A stretch of 64,000 bases of DNA from JAEUOS01 sp046160545 (GTDB taxonomy: Bacteria > Pseudomonadota > Gammaproteobacteria > Burkholderiales > JAEUOS01): the NCBI GenBank assembly GCA_046160545.1, contig JBJXGS010000044.1, positions 1-64,000 of the forward strand, read 5' to 3'. The notes below the pieces were generated by a model. It made no database searches. It saw nothing but the letters and a program-made list of their open reading frames with translations, and had not been told where the DNA came from. This document shows, in pieces, positions 43,454-51,670 of the stretch (positions within the stretch are counted from its first letter, which is position 1; each line of letters starts with the position of its first letter). Position numbers and translations under genes: made by a program.

Positions 43454-44116
43454 TCAGGCGGCCAGGAGCGGCACGCCGGAGATTCGTTCCAGCTCGGCAT
43501 GCGAAAGGCCGTCGACCCTGTCGACGACCCGCACACCGGCGGTGGAAAATTCCAGCGTCGCCAGGTCGGTGTAGACGCGGCTCACGCAGCCCACACCGGT
43601 GAGCGGGTAGGTGCAACGCGCAACGATCTTGGATTCCCCGCTCTTGGTCTGGTGTTCCATCATGACAAAGGTCCGCTTTGCCCCGACGGCTAAGTCCATG
43701 GCGCCACCAACCGCAGGGATTGCATCCGGCGTGCCGGTGTGCCAGTTGGCCAGGTCACCATTGACGGCGACCTGAAAGGCACCGAGGACGCAGATGTCGA
43801 TGTGCCCGCCGCGCATCATTGCGAAGGAGTCCGCGTGATGGAAAAAGGCTCCGCCGGCCAGAAGTGTCACCGGCTGCTTGCCGGCATTGATGACGTCCCA
43901 GTCCTCGTCACCCTTGGCCGGTGCAGGGCCCATTCCGAGGATGCCGTTCTCGCTGTGCAGGATGACCTCGCGATCGCGTGGCAGGTGGTTGGCGACCAGG
44001 GTCGGCAGGCCGATGCCCAGATTGACATAGGCGCCTTCGGGGATATCCTGCGCGACCCGGGCGGCAATCTCGTCGCGGCTGCGGCGCTTGAAGTTGGCTG
44101 CGGGTGCCGTGCTCAT
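43454..44116 (-). CDS. 3-oxoacid (3-oxoadipate) CoA-transferase subunit B
   Basis: A 220-aa product of family I CoA-transferases. SENGILGMGP carries the catalytic Glu that forms the CoA-thioester intermediate; GLPTLVANHLP and GVGCVSRVYTDLATLEF are conserved. With subunit A it converts 3-oxoadipate and succinyl-CoA to 3-oxoadipyl-CoA. ATGA overlap with subunit A. A thiolase, needed for the final step, is not within the window. Confidence 0.93.
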   Translation of the reverse strand: MSTAPAANFKRRSRDEIAARVAQDIPEGAYVNLGIGLPTLVANHLPRDREVILHSENGILGMGPAPAKGDEDWDVINAGKQPVTLLAGGAFFHHADSFAMMRGGHIDICVLGAFQVAVNGDLANWHTGTPDAIPAVGGAMDLAVGAKRTFVMMEHQTKSGESKIVARCTYPLTGVGCVSRVYTDLATLEFSTAGVRVVDRVDGLSHAELERISGVPLLAA

Positions 44117-44799
44117 GCCGCCTCCTGCATGGTCGCGCGCGCGACCTTGATCACGGAAGTCACGAAAATGCCCGGCGTCACCACCGACTCGGGATCGAGT
44201 CCGCCGAGTGCGACGGTCTCGTAGACCTGGGCGACGGTACGCTTTGCCGCCATGGCCATCACCGGGCCGAAATTGCGTGCGGCCTTGCGGAAGGTGAGAT
44301 TGCCCCAGCGGTCGCCGCACTCGGCCTTGATCAGCGCGACGTCGCCGCGAATCGGCGCTTCAAAGACATACATGCGGCCGCCGATTTCGCGCGTTTCCTT
44401 GCCTTTCGCGAGATCGGTGCCGTAACCCGTAGGCGTGAAAAAGCCACCGATGCCGGCGCCAGCGGCGCGCAAGCGTTCGGCGAGATTGCCCTGCGGCACG
44501 AGTTCCAATTCGAGCTTGCCGGCCCGGTACATGTTGTCGAAGTGGTGTGAATCGACCTGGCGCGGAAAGGAGCAAATGATCTTGCGCACTCGTCCGGCCT
44601 TGATGAGCGCCGCCAGGCCGCTTTCGCCGTTGCCGGCGTTGTTGCTGACGATGGTGAGGTCGCGCGCCCCTTGCTCGATGAGCCCGTCGATGAGTTCGTT
44701 GGGCATGCCTGCGCCACCGAACCCGCTCATGAGCACAGTTGCACCGTCGGCAATTCCCGCCAGCGCCGCGCCAACAGAAACCGCGATCTTGTCGATCAT
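44113..44799 (-). CDS. 3-oxoacid (3-oxoadipate) CoA-transferase subunit A
   Basis: A 228-aa product with LMSGFGGAGMPNELIDGLIEQGARDLTIVSNNAG and GNLAERLRAAGAGIGGFFTPTGYGT, hallmarks of the alpha subunit (PcaI/ScoA type). It overlaps maleylacetate reductase upstream and subunit B downstream by 4 nt each. Gene context favours 3-oxoadipate over acetoacetate as acceptor. Confidence 0.93.
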   Translation of the reverse strand: MIDKIAVSVGAALAGIADGATVLMSGFGGAGMPNELIDGLIEQGARDLTIVSNNAGNGESGLAALIKAGRVRKIICSFPRQVDSHHFDNMYRAGKLELELVPQGNLAERLRAAGAGIGGFFTPTGYGTDLAKGKETREIGGRMYVFEAPIRGDVALIKAECGDRWGNLTFRKAARNFGPVMAMAAKRTVAQVYETVALGGLDPESVVTPGIFVTSVIKVARATMQEAA

Positions 44800-45905
44800 G
44801 TTCCCTCCGGAGAGCGGCCGAAAAAGGCATTGTCGAGCAGCCGGCGAATGGCGGCGCGCTCGATCGGCACAGGATTGGCGTAGGGGTTGGCGGCTGCCAG
44901 GTCCGCCGCGCGGTCAAGCCCCGATTCCGGCATGCCGATGTCCTTGAGCGCCGTCGGTGTGCCGAGCGAGTGTTCGAGTGCGAGAAGACCGCGGGCGGCA
45001 TCGGCGACGCCAAGCGCCTTGGCGATGCGTGCCATTGCCTGCGGTGTCCCGCTCGCGTTGTACGCCACCGCATGCGGCAACACGATGGTGTGGGTATCGG
45101 CGTGCGGCAGGTTGAAGCTGCCGCCCAACGTATGGCAGAGCTTGTGGTGCAGCGCCATCGAGGTCGCGTTGAGCGCGGTTCCGCACAGCCACGCGCCGTA
45201 CAGGCACTGCGCGCGTGCCTCGAGGTCCGAGGGGGAACGAACCACGCGCGGCAATCCCGCAGCCAGCGCGCGGATGCCCTCCTCCGACATGAGGGAGATG
45301 ATCGGATTGCCATCGACGGCATAAAGTGCCTCGACCGCATGTGCGATCGCGTTCATGCCGCTCACGGCAGACAGGCCCGCTGGCAGGCTCACTGTGAGCT
45401 CCGGATCGTAAAGCACGGTACGCGGCAGTACGCGCGCCTCACGCCCGGTCTTCTTGGCCCCGCCTTCGGTGATGCCGTAAATGCTGGTCATCTCCGAACC
45501 GGCGTAGGTCGTCGGTATCGCCAGGATGGGGAGCGCGGATTCCAGGGCGATGGCCTTGCCCAGGCCAGTTGTCGATCCACCGCCGATGGCGACCGCGCAA
45601 TCAGCGCCGAGACGCGCGGCTTCCGCCCGTGCGGCGCGTGCCGTTTCTATCGGCACATGCATGACAGCCTTGGCAAAGACCCCGACGCAGCGCGCTCCCA
45701 GGCGCGCTGCGATGTCCTCGGCCTGGGCAGCCTGTTCGGGGGTGGACAGCACCAGGGCCTTCCTGGCACCCAGCAACTCGATCTCGCGGCCCAGGTGTTG
45801 CAGGCTACCCGCGCCGAATACGACACGCGCCGCATGCCCGGTGTAGACAAAGTCCAGTGAATTCCCGGTCGCTTGCCGGAGCGTGTCTTGCGGGGGGGTG
45901 TTCAT
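44796..45905 (-). CDS. Maleylacetate reductase (iron-containing ADH family)
   Basis: A 369-aa product of the group III iron-dependent alcohol dehydrogenase superfamily. The NAD(P) site is IGGGSTTGLGKAIAL; metal-site region includes MNAIAHAVEALYA, HHKLCHTLGGSFNLPHADTHT and LPHAVAYN. The TYAGSEMT stretch is characteristic of maleylacetate reductases, which make 3-oxoadipate from maleylacetate. First gene of the operon; its start lies 50 bp from the divergent IclR gene. Confidence 0.92.
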   Translation of the reverse strand: MNTPPQDTLRQATGNSLDFVYTGHAARVVFGAGSLQHLGREIELLGARKALVLSTPEQAAQAEDIAARLGARCVGVFAKAVMHVPIETARAARAEAARLGADCAVAIGGGSTTGLGKAIALESALPILAIPTTYAGSEMTSIYGITEGGAKKTGREARVLPRTVLYDPELTVSLPAGLSAVSGMNAIAHAVEALYAVDGNPIISLMSEEGIRALAAGLPRVVRSPSDLEARAQCLYGAWLCGTALNATSMALHHKLCHTLGGSFNLPHADTHTIVLPHAVAYNASGTPQAMARIAKALGVADAARGLLALEHSLGTPTALKDIGMPESGLDRAADLAAANPYANPVPIERAAIRRLLDNAFFGRSPEGT

Positions 45906-45927
45906 GTGCAGGGAATCGTGGTAAAAA

Positions 45928-45950
45928 GTTCTTTACGCGAACAATTGTTC
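45928..45950. promoter_or_regulatory. Candidate IclR-family operator
   Basis: The 50-bp divergent intergenic region holds three half-sites, GTTC (45928-45931), GAAC (45939-45942) and GTTC (45947-45950). The last two form a perfect 12-bp palindrome, GAACAATTGTTC (45939-45950). IclR-family regulators such as PcaU and PobR bind repeated palindromic elements in comparable divergent regions. Promoters of both genes must overlap it. Confidence 0.6.
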
Positions 45951-45955
45951 TATGG

Positions 45956-46780
45956 ATGAATATGATGGCCGCATCCAGTCCCTCTGTCAATCCCGCCGGC
46001 GGTGGGGGCAATCCCGCCCCGGGGGACGGCTATGTGCAGTCCTTCGCGCGCGGGCTGGCGGTGTTCCATGCCTTCAGCGCAGCTGCTCCAACCCAGACAT
46101 TGAGCGAGGTTGCCGAGCGCACCGGGCTGGACCGTGCCGGGGCGCGCCGTATCCTCCTTACCCTGGAAAAGCTCGGCTACGTGCGCCAGGAAGGTCGCAG
46201 TTTTCGCCTGACGGCGCGTGTCCTTGACTTGGGTTACGCCTACCTGTCCTCGACGCCGCTGTGGAACCTGGCCGAGCCGATCATGGAGGAACTGGTGGCC
46301 GAGGTGCACGAGTCCTGCTCGGTCTCGGTGTTGGAGGGCACTGAAATCGTCTACATCCTGCGCGTGCCTACATCCAAGATCATGGCCATCAGTCTGGGGA
46401 TAGGCAGCCGCCTGCCGGCCTGGTGTACCTCGATGGGCAGGGTGCTGCTGGCTGGCCTGGCACCAAACGAGCGGGCGGCCGTGTTGGCTGCCAGCGACCT
46501 GACTCCGCGCACCCGCCATGCCAGGGTCGCGCCACGCTCATTGGCACGCGCGATCGAACAGGTGGGAGCGCAGGGTTACGCGCTGGTCGACCAGGAACTC
46601 GAGGAAGGTCTGATCTCGGTGGCAGTGCCCTTGGTCGACCGCAGCGGCCACGTGATCGCAGCCATGAACCTTTCGGTCAATGCGGCCAGGGTGCCGGTCG
46701 CGCGCGTCCGGCGTAGCCTGCTGCCGCGGCTGAGGGCAGCGGCGGACCGCATCAACCGGGCATTGCAAATGCGCGCTTGA
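45956..46780 (+). CDS. IclR family transcriptional regulator
   Basis: A 274-aa product from the ATG at 45956; in-frame ATGs at 45962 and 45965 are alternatives because no clear Shine-Dalgarno is seen. An N-terminal winged helix-turn-helix (TLSEVAERTGLDRAGARRILLTLEKLGYV) precedes the effector-binding domain (RLPAWCTSMGRVLLAGL ... VAVPLVDRSGHVIAAMNLSVNA). The arrangement, divergent from maleylacetate reductase, matches PcaR/PcaU/PobR-type regulators of aromatic catabolism. It probably controls the operon at 37-46 kb through the operator at 45928-45950. Confidence 0.92.
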   Translation: MNMMAASSPSVNPAGGGGNPAPGDGYVQSFARGLAVFHAFSAAAPTQTLSEVAERTGLDRAGARRILLTLEKLGYVRQEGRSFRLTARVLDLGYAYLSSTPLWNLAEPIMEELVAEVHESCSVSVLEGTEIVYILRVPTSKIMAISLGIGSRLPAWCTSMGRVLLAGLAPNERAAVLAASDLTPRTRHARVAPRSLARAIEQVGAQGYALVDQELEEGLISVAVPLVDRSGHVIAAMNLSVNAARVPVARVRRSLLPRLRAAADRINRALQMRA

Positions 46781-46821
46781 GCGCCCTGCGCACTACAATC
46801 GGATTTTCCCCTGCATTGCGC

Positions 46822-47922
46822 ATGTCCACCAACTTCTGGCCCGGCAAACAACTGGTCAGCGTGCTGTTCACGGCCGCGATCCTGCTGGGCGCCTTCGTCG
46901 TCCTGTCGCCGTTCGTGCTGGCGATCCTGTGGGCGGCGATCCTGGCGGTGGCCACCTGGCCTGTGCACGAATGGATCGTCGCGCGCCTGGAGGGCAGGCG
47001 CGGACTGGCGGCGGCAGCCTCGACCACACTGGTGCTGATTTTCCTGGTCGGCCCGATGGCACTCCTTCTGGTTCTGCTGTCACAGGACATCTACACCGCC
47101 GCCTCGTTCCTGATCGATGCCGACACCTATGGCAAGCCCGTGCCGGCGGTGATCTCCAATTTCCCTCTTGGCGGCGACTACCTGACCCAGCTATGGGAGC
47201 AGTATCTGGCCCATCCCAAGCGCCTCTCCGGTGTGCTCGAAGCGCAGCTGGACGTGATCCGCAACGCCGCGCAGACGGTGTTTCTCGACCTGACCTCGCG
47301 CCTGGCGACGCTGCTGTTCGCTCTCTGGGTGCTGTACTTCTTCTATCAGGACGGCAAGGCGATTTCGGCCTGGGTCAACCAGATCGGCTACAAGTGGCTC
47401 GAGTATCGCTGGCCGTCCTACGTGTTCCAGCTGCCCGATGCGCTGCGTGCAGCGGTCAACGGCATCGTCATTGTCGGCTTCGGCGAGGCTCTCCTGCTCT
47501 CGCTTCTCCTGTGGGCCTGCGGCGTCCCTTCCGCAGTGACCCTGGGCGTCGTCAGCGCGGTGATCGCGTTCATTCCGCTGGCTGCTCCGCTGCTCTTCGC
47601 GATCATCGCCTTCATGCTCTTTGCCGTCGATGCGGTCGCTGCCGGCGTCGCAGTATTCGTGATCGGCACGGTCATCGTGATGGCAGCGGACTACGTGGTG
47701 CGGCCGGTCCTGATACAGGGCGGCACCGCATTGCCGTTTCTTGCGATCCTGTTCGGCATTTTCGGCGGCGTGGGCACCATGGGCATCGTCGGCCTCATCA
47801 TCGGGCCGGTGCTGCTGGTGCTGCTCCTGGTGCTGTTCCGCGAGGCCGCGATCGACGAGCGCTCGATCGACCTGGATCTGACCCAGTCGGTAAAACCCTA
47901 CGAAGGACCGCCGGGCAAATAG
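46822..47922 (+). CDS. AI-2E transporter family (PerM/YdgG) membrane protein
   Basis: A 366-aa product with about eight transmembrane helices. Two at the N-terminus (about 12-50) are followed by a large hydrophilic loop (about 95-160). The C-terminal half contains FGEALLLSLLLWACGVPSAVTLGVVSAVIAFIPLAAP and GIFGGVGTMGIVGLIIGPVLL, both typical of the family. Members export or take up diverse small molecules, so AI-2 is not implied. A TACAAT box at 46794-46799 could serve as -10 but no -35 is apparent. Confidence 0.87.
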   Translation: MSTNFWPGKQLVSVLFTAAILLGAFVVLSPFVLAILWAAILAVATWPVHEWIVARLEGRRGLAAAASTTLVLIFLVGPMALLLVLLSQDIYTAASFLIDADTYGKPVPAVISNFPLGGDYLTQLWEQYLAHPKRLSGVLEAQLDVIRNAAQTVFLDLTSRLATLLFALWVLYFFYQDGKAISAWVNQIGYKWLEYRWPSYVFQLPDALRAAVNGIVIVGFGEALLLSLLLWACGVPSAVTLGVVSAVIAFIPLAAPLLFAIIAFMLFAVDAVAAGVAVFVIGTVIVMAADYVVRPVLIQGGTALPFLAILFGIFGGVGTMGIVGLIIGPVLLVLLLVLFREAAIDERSIDLDLTQSVKPYEGPPGK

Positions 47923-47926
47923 GCGG

Positions 47927-48685
47927 CTAGGCCAGGTGCGCTCCGGCGTCGATGCAAACCACCTCTCCGGTCATCGCGGTTGCCCCGGTCAAGAGCAGTA
48001 CGCACATCTCGGCGATCTCGTCGGCATCGACGACACGACCGAGTGCCGCGCGTGCGGCAGCCGCAGCTTTGGCCTTCTCAGCCGCGGCGGCTCCGCGTCC
48101 GCGCAAATGCCATGTGGTATCGACATAGCCCGGCGCGACGCAATTGACTCTCACATCCGGCGCGAGCGAGCGCGCCAGCGACTTGGTGAGAGTGTGGATG
48201 GCGCCCTTGGTGGCGGCGTAGGCCGTCGAGGTGCCACCGCCGGTGATCCCGGCACGCGAGCCCAGGTTGACCACGCTGCCGCGCGTGGCGCGCAGTGCCG
48301 CCGCCGCCGCGCGAGTCATCTGGTAGACCGAGACGACGTTGTTGCGATACAGGCGCATGAAGTCATCGCCGGAGAGCGCATCGAGATCCGCCGCCGGCGC
48401 GACCTTGGTCTCGCCGGCGTTGTTCATGAGGGCGTCCAGCCGGCCATAGCGCTTGAGGGTCTGTGCGACCAGCGACTTGCAGGCTTCGTCGTCCGCAACA
48501 TCGGCGGCAACGGCAAACGCCTCCCCACCCCGCTGTCGGCATTCGGCAACGACCGCCTCGGCCGCCTCGCGGCTGGTGCGGTAGTTGACCGCCACCTTCC
48601 AGCCAGCACCGGCAAGCCGCCTGGCGGCAGCCGCCCCGATACCGCTGGCCGCCCCCGTGACGATGGCGACGTGAGCGTCGCTCAC
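47927..48685 (-). CDS. Short-chain dehydrogenase/reductase
   Basis: A 252-aa classical SDR from a GTG start overlapping the ALDH stop (GTGA). The cofactor motif TGAASGIG is near residue 10, NNAG is conserved, and the catalytic Ser-Tyr-Lys set appears in NLGSRAG and AYAATKGAIH. An Ala-rich segment near residues 195-215 is an insertion unusual for the family. Together with the aldehyde dehydrogenase, it forms an alcohol-to-acid oxidation pair; the substrate is unknown. Confidence 0.88.
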   Translation of the reverse strand: MSDAHVAIVTGAASGIGAAAARRLAGAGWKVAVNYRTSREAAEAVVAECRQRGGEAFAVAADVADDEACKSLVAQTLKRYGRLDALMNNAGETKVAPAADLDALSGDDFMRLYRNNVVSVYQMTRAAAAALRATRGSVVNLGSRAGITGGGTSTAYAATKGAIHTLTKSLARSLAPDVRVNCVAPGYVDTTWHLRGRGAAAAEKAKAAAAARAALGRVVDADEIAEMCVLLLTGATAMTGEVVCIDAGAHLA

Positions 48686-50115
48686 GCTGCCTTCGGAACG
48701 CGCAGCTGCATCGACTTGTACTCGAGGAATTCCTCGAGCCCGTAGACACCTGCCTCACGACCGCGCCCCGACTGCTTGTAGCCGCCGAAAGGCGCCATCG
48801 GATTGAAGGCACCGCCGTTGATGTCGATCTGCCCGGTACGGATGCGTCGCGCCACCTTCTGGGCACGCTCGTCATTGCCTGACCAGACCGTGCCGGCCAG
48901 GCCATAGACCGAATCGTTGGCGATGCGGATCGCGTCGGCATCGTCCTTGTAGGTCATGATCGACAGCACCGGCCCGAAGATTTCCTCGCGAGCGATGGTC
49001 ATGGCGGGCGTCACGCGACCGAAGACGGTCGGCTTGACAAAGTATCCCTTGGGCTGGCCCTCGGGGGCCTCGGGTCCGCCGGTCAGGAGTTGCGCGCCCT
49101 CTTCCATGCCCTTCTTGATGTAGCCGCGCACGCGCTCGCGCTGCACGTCCGAGATCAGCGGTCCCAGGCGGGCTTCGCCCATGGGATCACCGACGGTGAA
49201 TCCGGCCGCAGTCTCGGCCGCGATCTTGGCGGCCTCTTCGTAGCGCGATTCCGGCACGAGCATGCGCGTGGTGGCGGCGCAGGTCTGTCCGGAGTTGAGA
49301 TAACAGTAGCTGACAGTCGCCTTGACGGCAGTCGCCATGTCGGCGTCGTCCAGGATGATGGCCGCCGACTTGCCGCCCAACTCCAGGGCGATGCGCTTGA
49401 CGGTGGCGGCACCGACTTCGGAGACGCGCTTGCCGGCACGGGTCGATCCGGTGAAGGAGACCATGTCCACGTCGGGCGACGCGGCCAGAGCTTCGCCCAC
49501 CACCGGCCCGGTGCCCGAGACCAGGTTGAAGACGCCGGGCGGCAGGCCGACCTCATGGATCAATTCGGCCAGCATGAAGGCGTTGAGCGGCGCCACTTCA
49601 GAGGGCTTGAGCACGACGGTGCAGCCGGCGGCCAGCGCAGCGGCCACCTTGAGCGCGATCTGGTGCAGCGGGTAGTTCCACGGCGTGATCGCCGCGACCA
49701 CTCCCACCGGCTCGCGCACGATCAGCGAGTTGCCGACCATCTTTTCGAATTCGAACTCGCCCGCCAGCTTGGCATAGGCGGCAAAAGTCCCCATCGGCAT
49801 GCCGACCATCATGCGCTGTGCCATCTTGTACGGCACCCCTACCTCGCCGGTGATGGTGCGCGCGAAATCTTCCATGCGCGCCTTGATGCCGGCGCCGATG
49901 GCGGCCAGTTTGGCAGCCCGCTCGGCTGGCGCCGTAGCGGCCCAACCATCAAAGGCGGCGCGTGCCGCAGCCACGGCGGCATTGGCGTCGCTGGCGTCGG
50001 CCTCGGGGATGCGGCCCATGACCTCTTCGGTGGCGGCATTGATGACGTCGATGACACCTTTGCCGTGGGGTGCAACCCAGGCGCCGTTGATGTAGAGCTT
50101 GTCGTAGGTTTTCAT
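48682..50115 (-). CDS. Aldehyde dehydrogenase (NAD(P)-dependent)
   Basis: A 477-aa product from the ATG at 50115. The catalytic Glu is in LELGGKSA and the catalytic Cys in NSGQTCAATTR; TPWNYPL and FTGSTRAGK mark the cofactor site. The broad-specificity ALDH family gives no clue to substrate. It precedes the SDR gene with a 4-nt overlap. The upstream in-frame extension is low-complexity. Confidence 0.93.
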   Translation of the reverse strand: MKTYDKLYINGAWVAPHGKGVIDVINAATEEVMGRIPEADASDANAAVAAARAAFDGWAATAPAERAAKLAAIGAGIKARMEDFARTITGEVGVPYKMAQRMMVGMPMGTFAAYAKLAGEFEFEKMVGNSLIVREPVGVVAAITPWNYPLHQIALKVAAALAAGCTVVLKPSEVAPLNAFMLAELIHEVGLPPGVFNLVSGTGPVVGEALAASPDVDMVSFTGSTRAGKRVSEVGAATVKRIALELGGKSAAIILDDADMATAVKATVSYCYLNSGQTCAATTRMLVPESRYEEAAKIAAETAAGFTVGDPMGEARLGPLISDVQRERVRGYIKKGMEEGAQLLTGGPEAPEGQPKGYFVKPTVFGRVTPAMTIAREEIFGPVLSIMTYKDDADAIRIANDSVYGLAGTVWSGNDERAQKVARRIRTGQIDINGGAFNPMAPFGGYKQSGRGREAGVYGLEEFLEYKSMQLRVPKAA

Positions 50116-50207
50116 GCGTGCGTATCCGTTTGGTTGAGAGGGGCTAAAAATGGCTGCTGATTCTAGCCGGTTGGCTGCTGCCGCAGGCGGGCGAGTCACC
50201 GGTTCCG

Positions 50208-51269
50208 CTATTTGCGCGCCGCGATCACGGTCCAGGGAAAGCGCCAGGACCGGTACTGTGGATCCAGAACGCCATCGACTTCGGCGAAGGCCTCGATGCG
50301 CACATCGCGAAAGCCGATTTCCTTGAGCAGGGCCGCAAGGTCGGTCTCGGCCAGCGGCTCCATGTAGGGCTCGTTATTGCGCCTGGCGTGGGTGTAGTGC
50401 AGGAAACGAGTGAAGGCGTCGGGCAGGACGTAGAAATCCAGATGCACCATGCGGCCGCCGGGCGCCAGCACCCGATAGGCTTCGGTGAGGGTCTTTTTCA
50501 AGTGCGGCGGCGGCATCTCATGCAGCAGCATGGTCGAGGTGACCAGGTCGAAGGCGCCCGCAGGGTAAGAAGTGGCGGCAGCATCTTCCTGGCGGAAGCG
50601 CACATTGGTCGCGCCCGCATCGGTTGCCATGCGTGCCGCCAGGCGCAGACAGGGCGCCGCGATGTCCACGCCTTCCACGCGGCTGCCGGGAAAGCTGCGG
50701 TAGAACGGTCCGGTACTCTTGCCAAAGCCGCACCCCATGTCCAGCACATGATCGGGCAGGCCTTCCTCGACGATGCGCGCGGTGAAGCGCTCGTGCAGGT
50801 CGGCATGGCGCGCCCCGGCCAGGGGCGTGGTCGAACGTGCGCCGGACTCGTACACATGGCCTGCGATGGGGTCGGACCAGATGCCGCCGGCGTGCTGGTG
50901 TATATCGACGACGCGAAAATACTTGGGGATCTCGAAATCGGGATCGAGCTCAAGGATGCCTGGCGCCAAGTGTGCGTCGCCCAGGCTGGTGGTGATTTCC
51001 TCGCGACGCTCGTTCGCCCAGGCCTGCAGACCGTAACGGCCGGAATACTTGAAACGCTGCAGGTGACGCTCCAGGAAAGCAAAAGTGCGATAGGTGGCGC
51101 TTGAACCCACCAGGCCCTCAACGTCAGCCACGCTCTCGGCCTTGCCGCCGGCGCGAGCGCGCGCCACCTCGAATTCGCGCCGCAGATCGTCGGTCAGGCT
51201 GCGCGTCCACCAGTTCTTTGCGCCGAGCAGGAAACGCTGCCCGGCGGCGTACTCGCGGTTACTCGGCAT
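50208..51269 (-). CDS. Class I SAM-dependent methyltransferase
   Basis: A 353-aa product from the ATG at 51269. The C-terminal two-thirds is a Rossmann methyltransferase: motif I VLDMGCGFGKSTGPF, acidic VEGVDIAAP, motif IV FDLVTSTMLLHEMP and motif VI LAPGGRMVHLDF. The N-terminal 150 residues (helical, Trp/Tyr-rich) have no recognised domain and probably bind the substrate. A 95-aa gene 11 bp upstream is likely co-translated. Substrate unknown. Confidence 0.88.
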   Translation of the reverse strand: MPSNREYAAGQRFLLGAKNWWTRSLTDDLRREFEVARARAGGKAESVADVEGLVGSSATYRTFAFLERHLQRFKYSGRYGLQAWANERREEITTSLGDAHLAPGILELDPDFEIPKYFRVVDIHQHAGGIWSDPIAGHVYESGARSTTPLAGARHADLHERFTARIVEEGLPDHVLDMGCGFGKSTGPFYRSFPGSRVEGVDIAAPCLRLAARMATDAGATNVRFRQEDAAATSYPAGAFDLVTSTMLLHEMPPPHLKKTLTEAYRVLAPGGRMVHLDFYVLPDAFTRFLHYTHARRNNEPYMEPLAETDLAALLKEIGFRDVRIEAFAEVDGVLDPQYRSWRFPWTVIAARK

Positions 51270-51280
51270 GCGGCTCTCCG

Positions 51281-51568
51281 TCACGCACCGCGCGAGACCT
51301 GCAGGCCGCGCAGGTTCTGGAACAGGTGCTCGATGAAGGCATCGCGATCGCGTGCGAGATCCCGCTCTTCGTCGGCGGAGGGTGCCGCCGTCAAGGCCGT
51401 CTGATTGATGACTCCGGCGGCCGTAAGCGCCTTCTCCAGCACGGCCTGCCGATCGCGCAGCACGTAGACCTCGTTGGCCAACGCCAAGATGAATCCGAAG
51501 GCGCGATCCAGCGCCGGGTCGGTGAAAAAGGTTTGTTCCGGTCTTTCCGGAAGGGAAAAGTTGGTCAT
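51281..51568 (-). CDS. Small hypothetical protein coupled to the methyltransferase
   Basis: A 95-aa acidic, helical protein (LDRAFGFILALANEVYVLRDRQAVLEKAL ... RDAFIEHLFQNLRGLQ) with no signal or membrane segment. It is 11 bp upstream of the methyltransferase, so it may be its accessory. No family is recognised. Confidence 0.7.
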   Translation of the reverse strand: MTNFSLPERPEQTFFTDPALDRAFGFILALANEVYVLRDRQAVLEKALTAAGVINQTALTAAPSADEERDLARDRDAFIEHLFQNLRGLQVSRGA

Positions 51569-51670
51569 GCGTCAGGTCGAAGCGAGGTTGGGTCGGGGAC
51601 GATGGTACACCGGTGTTGTGAGCGCGGGACTCGATAGAATCCGCGCTCCCTTCCGTCATGCGCCGTTCTG

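Noticed and set aside
46794..46799. TACAAT as a promoter for the AI-2E-family gene
   Set aside because: A -10-like box exists, but no acceptable -35 occurs at 16-18 bp, so it is mentioned only in the gene entry.
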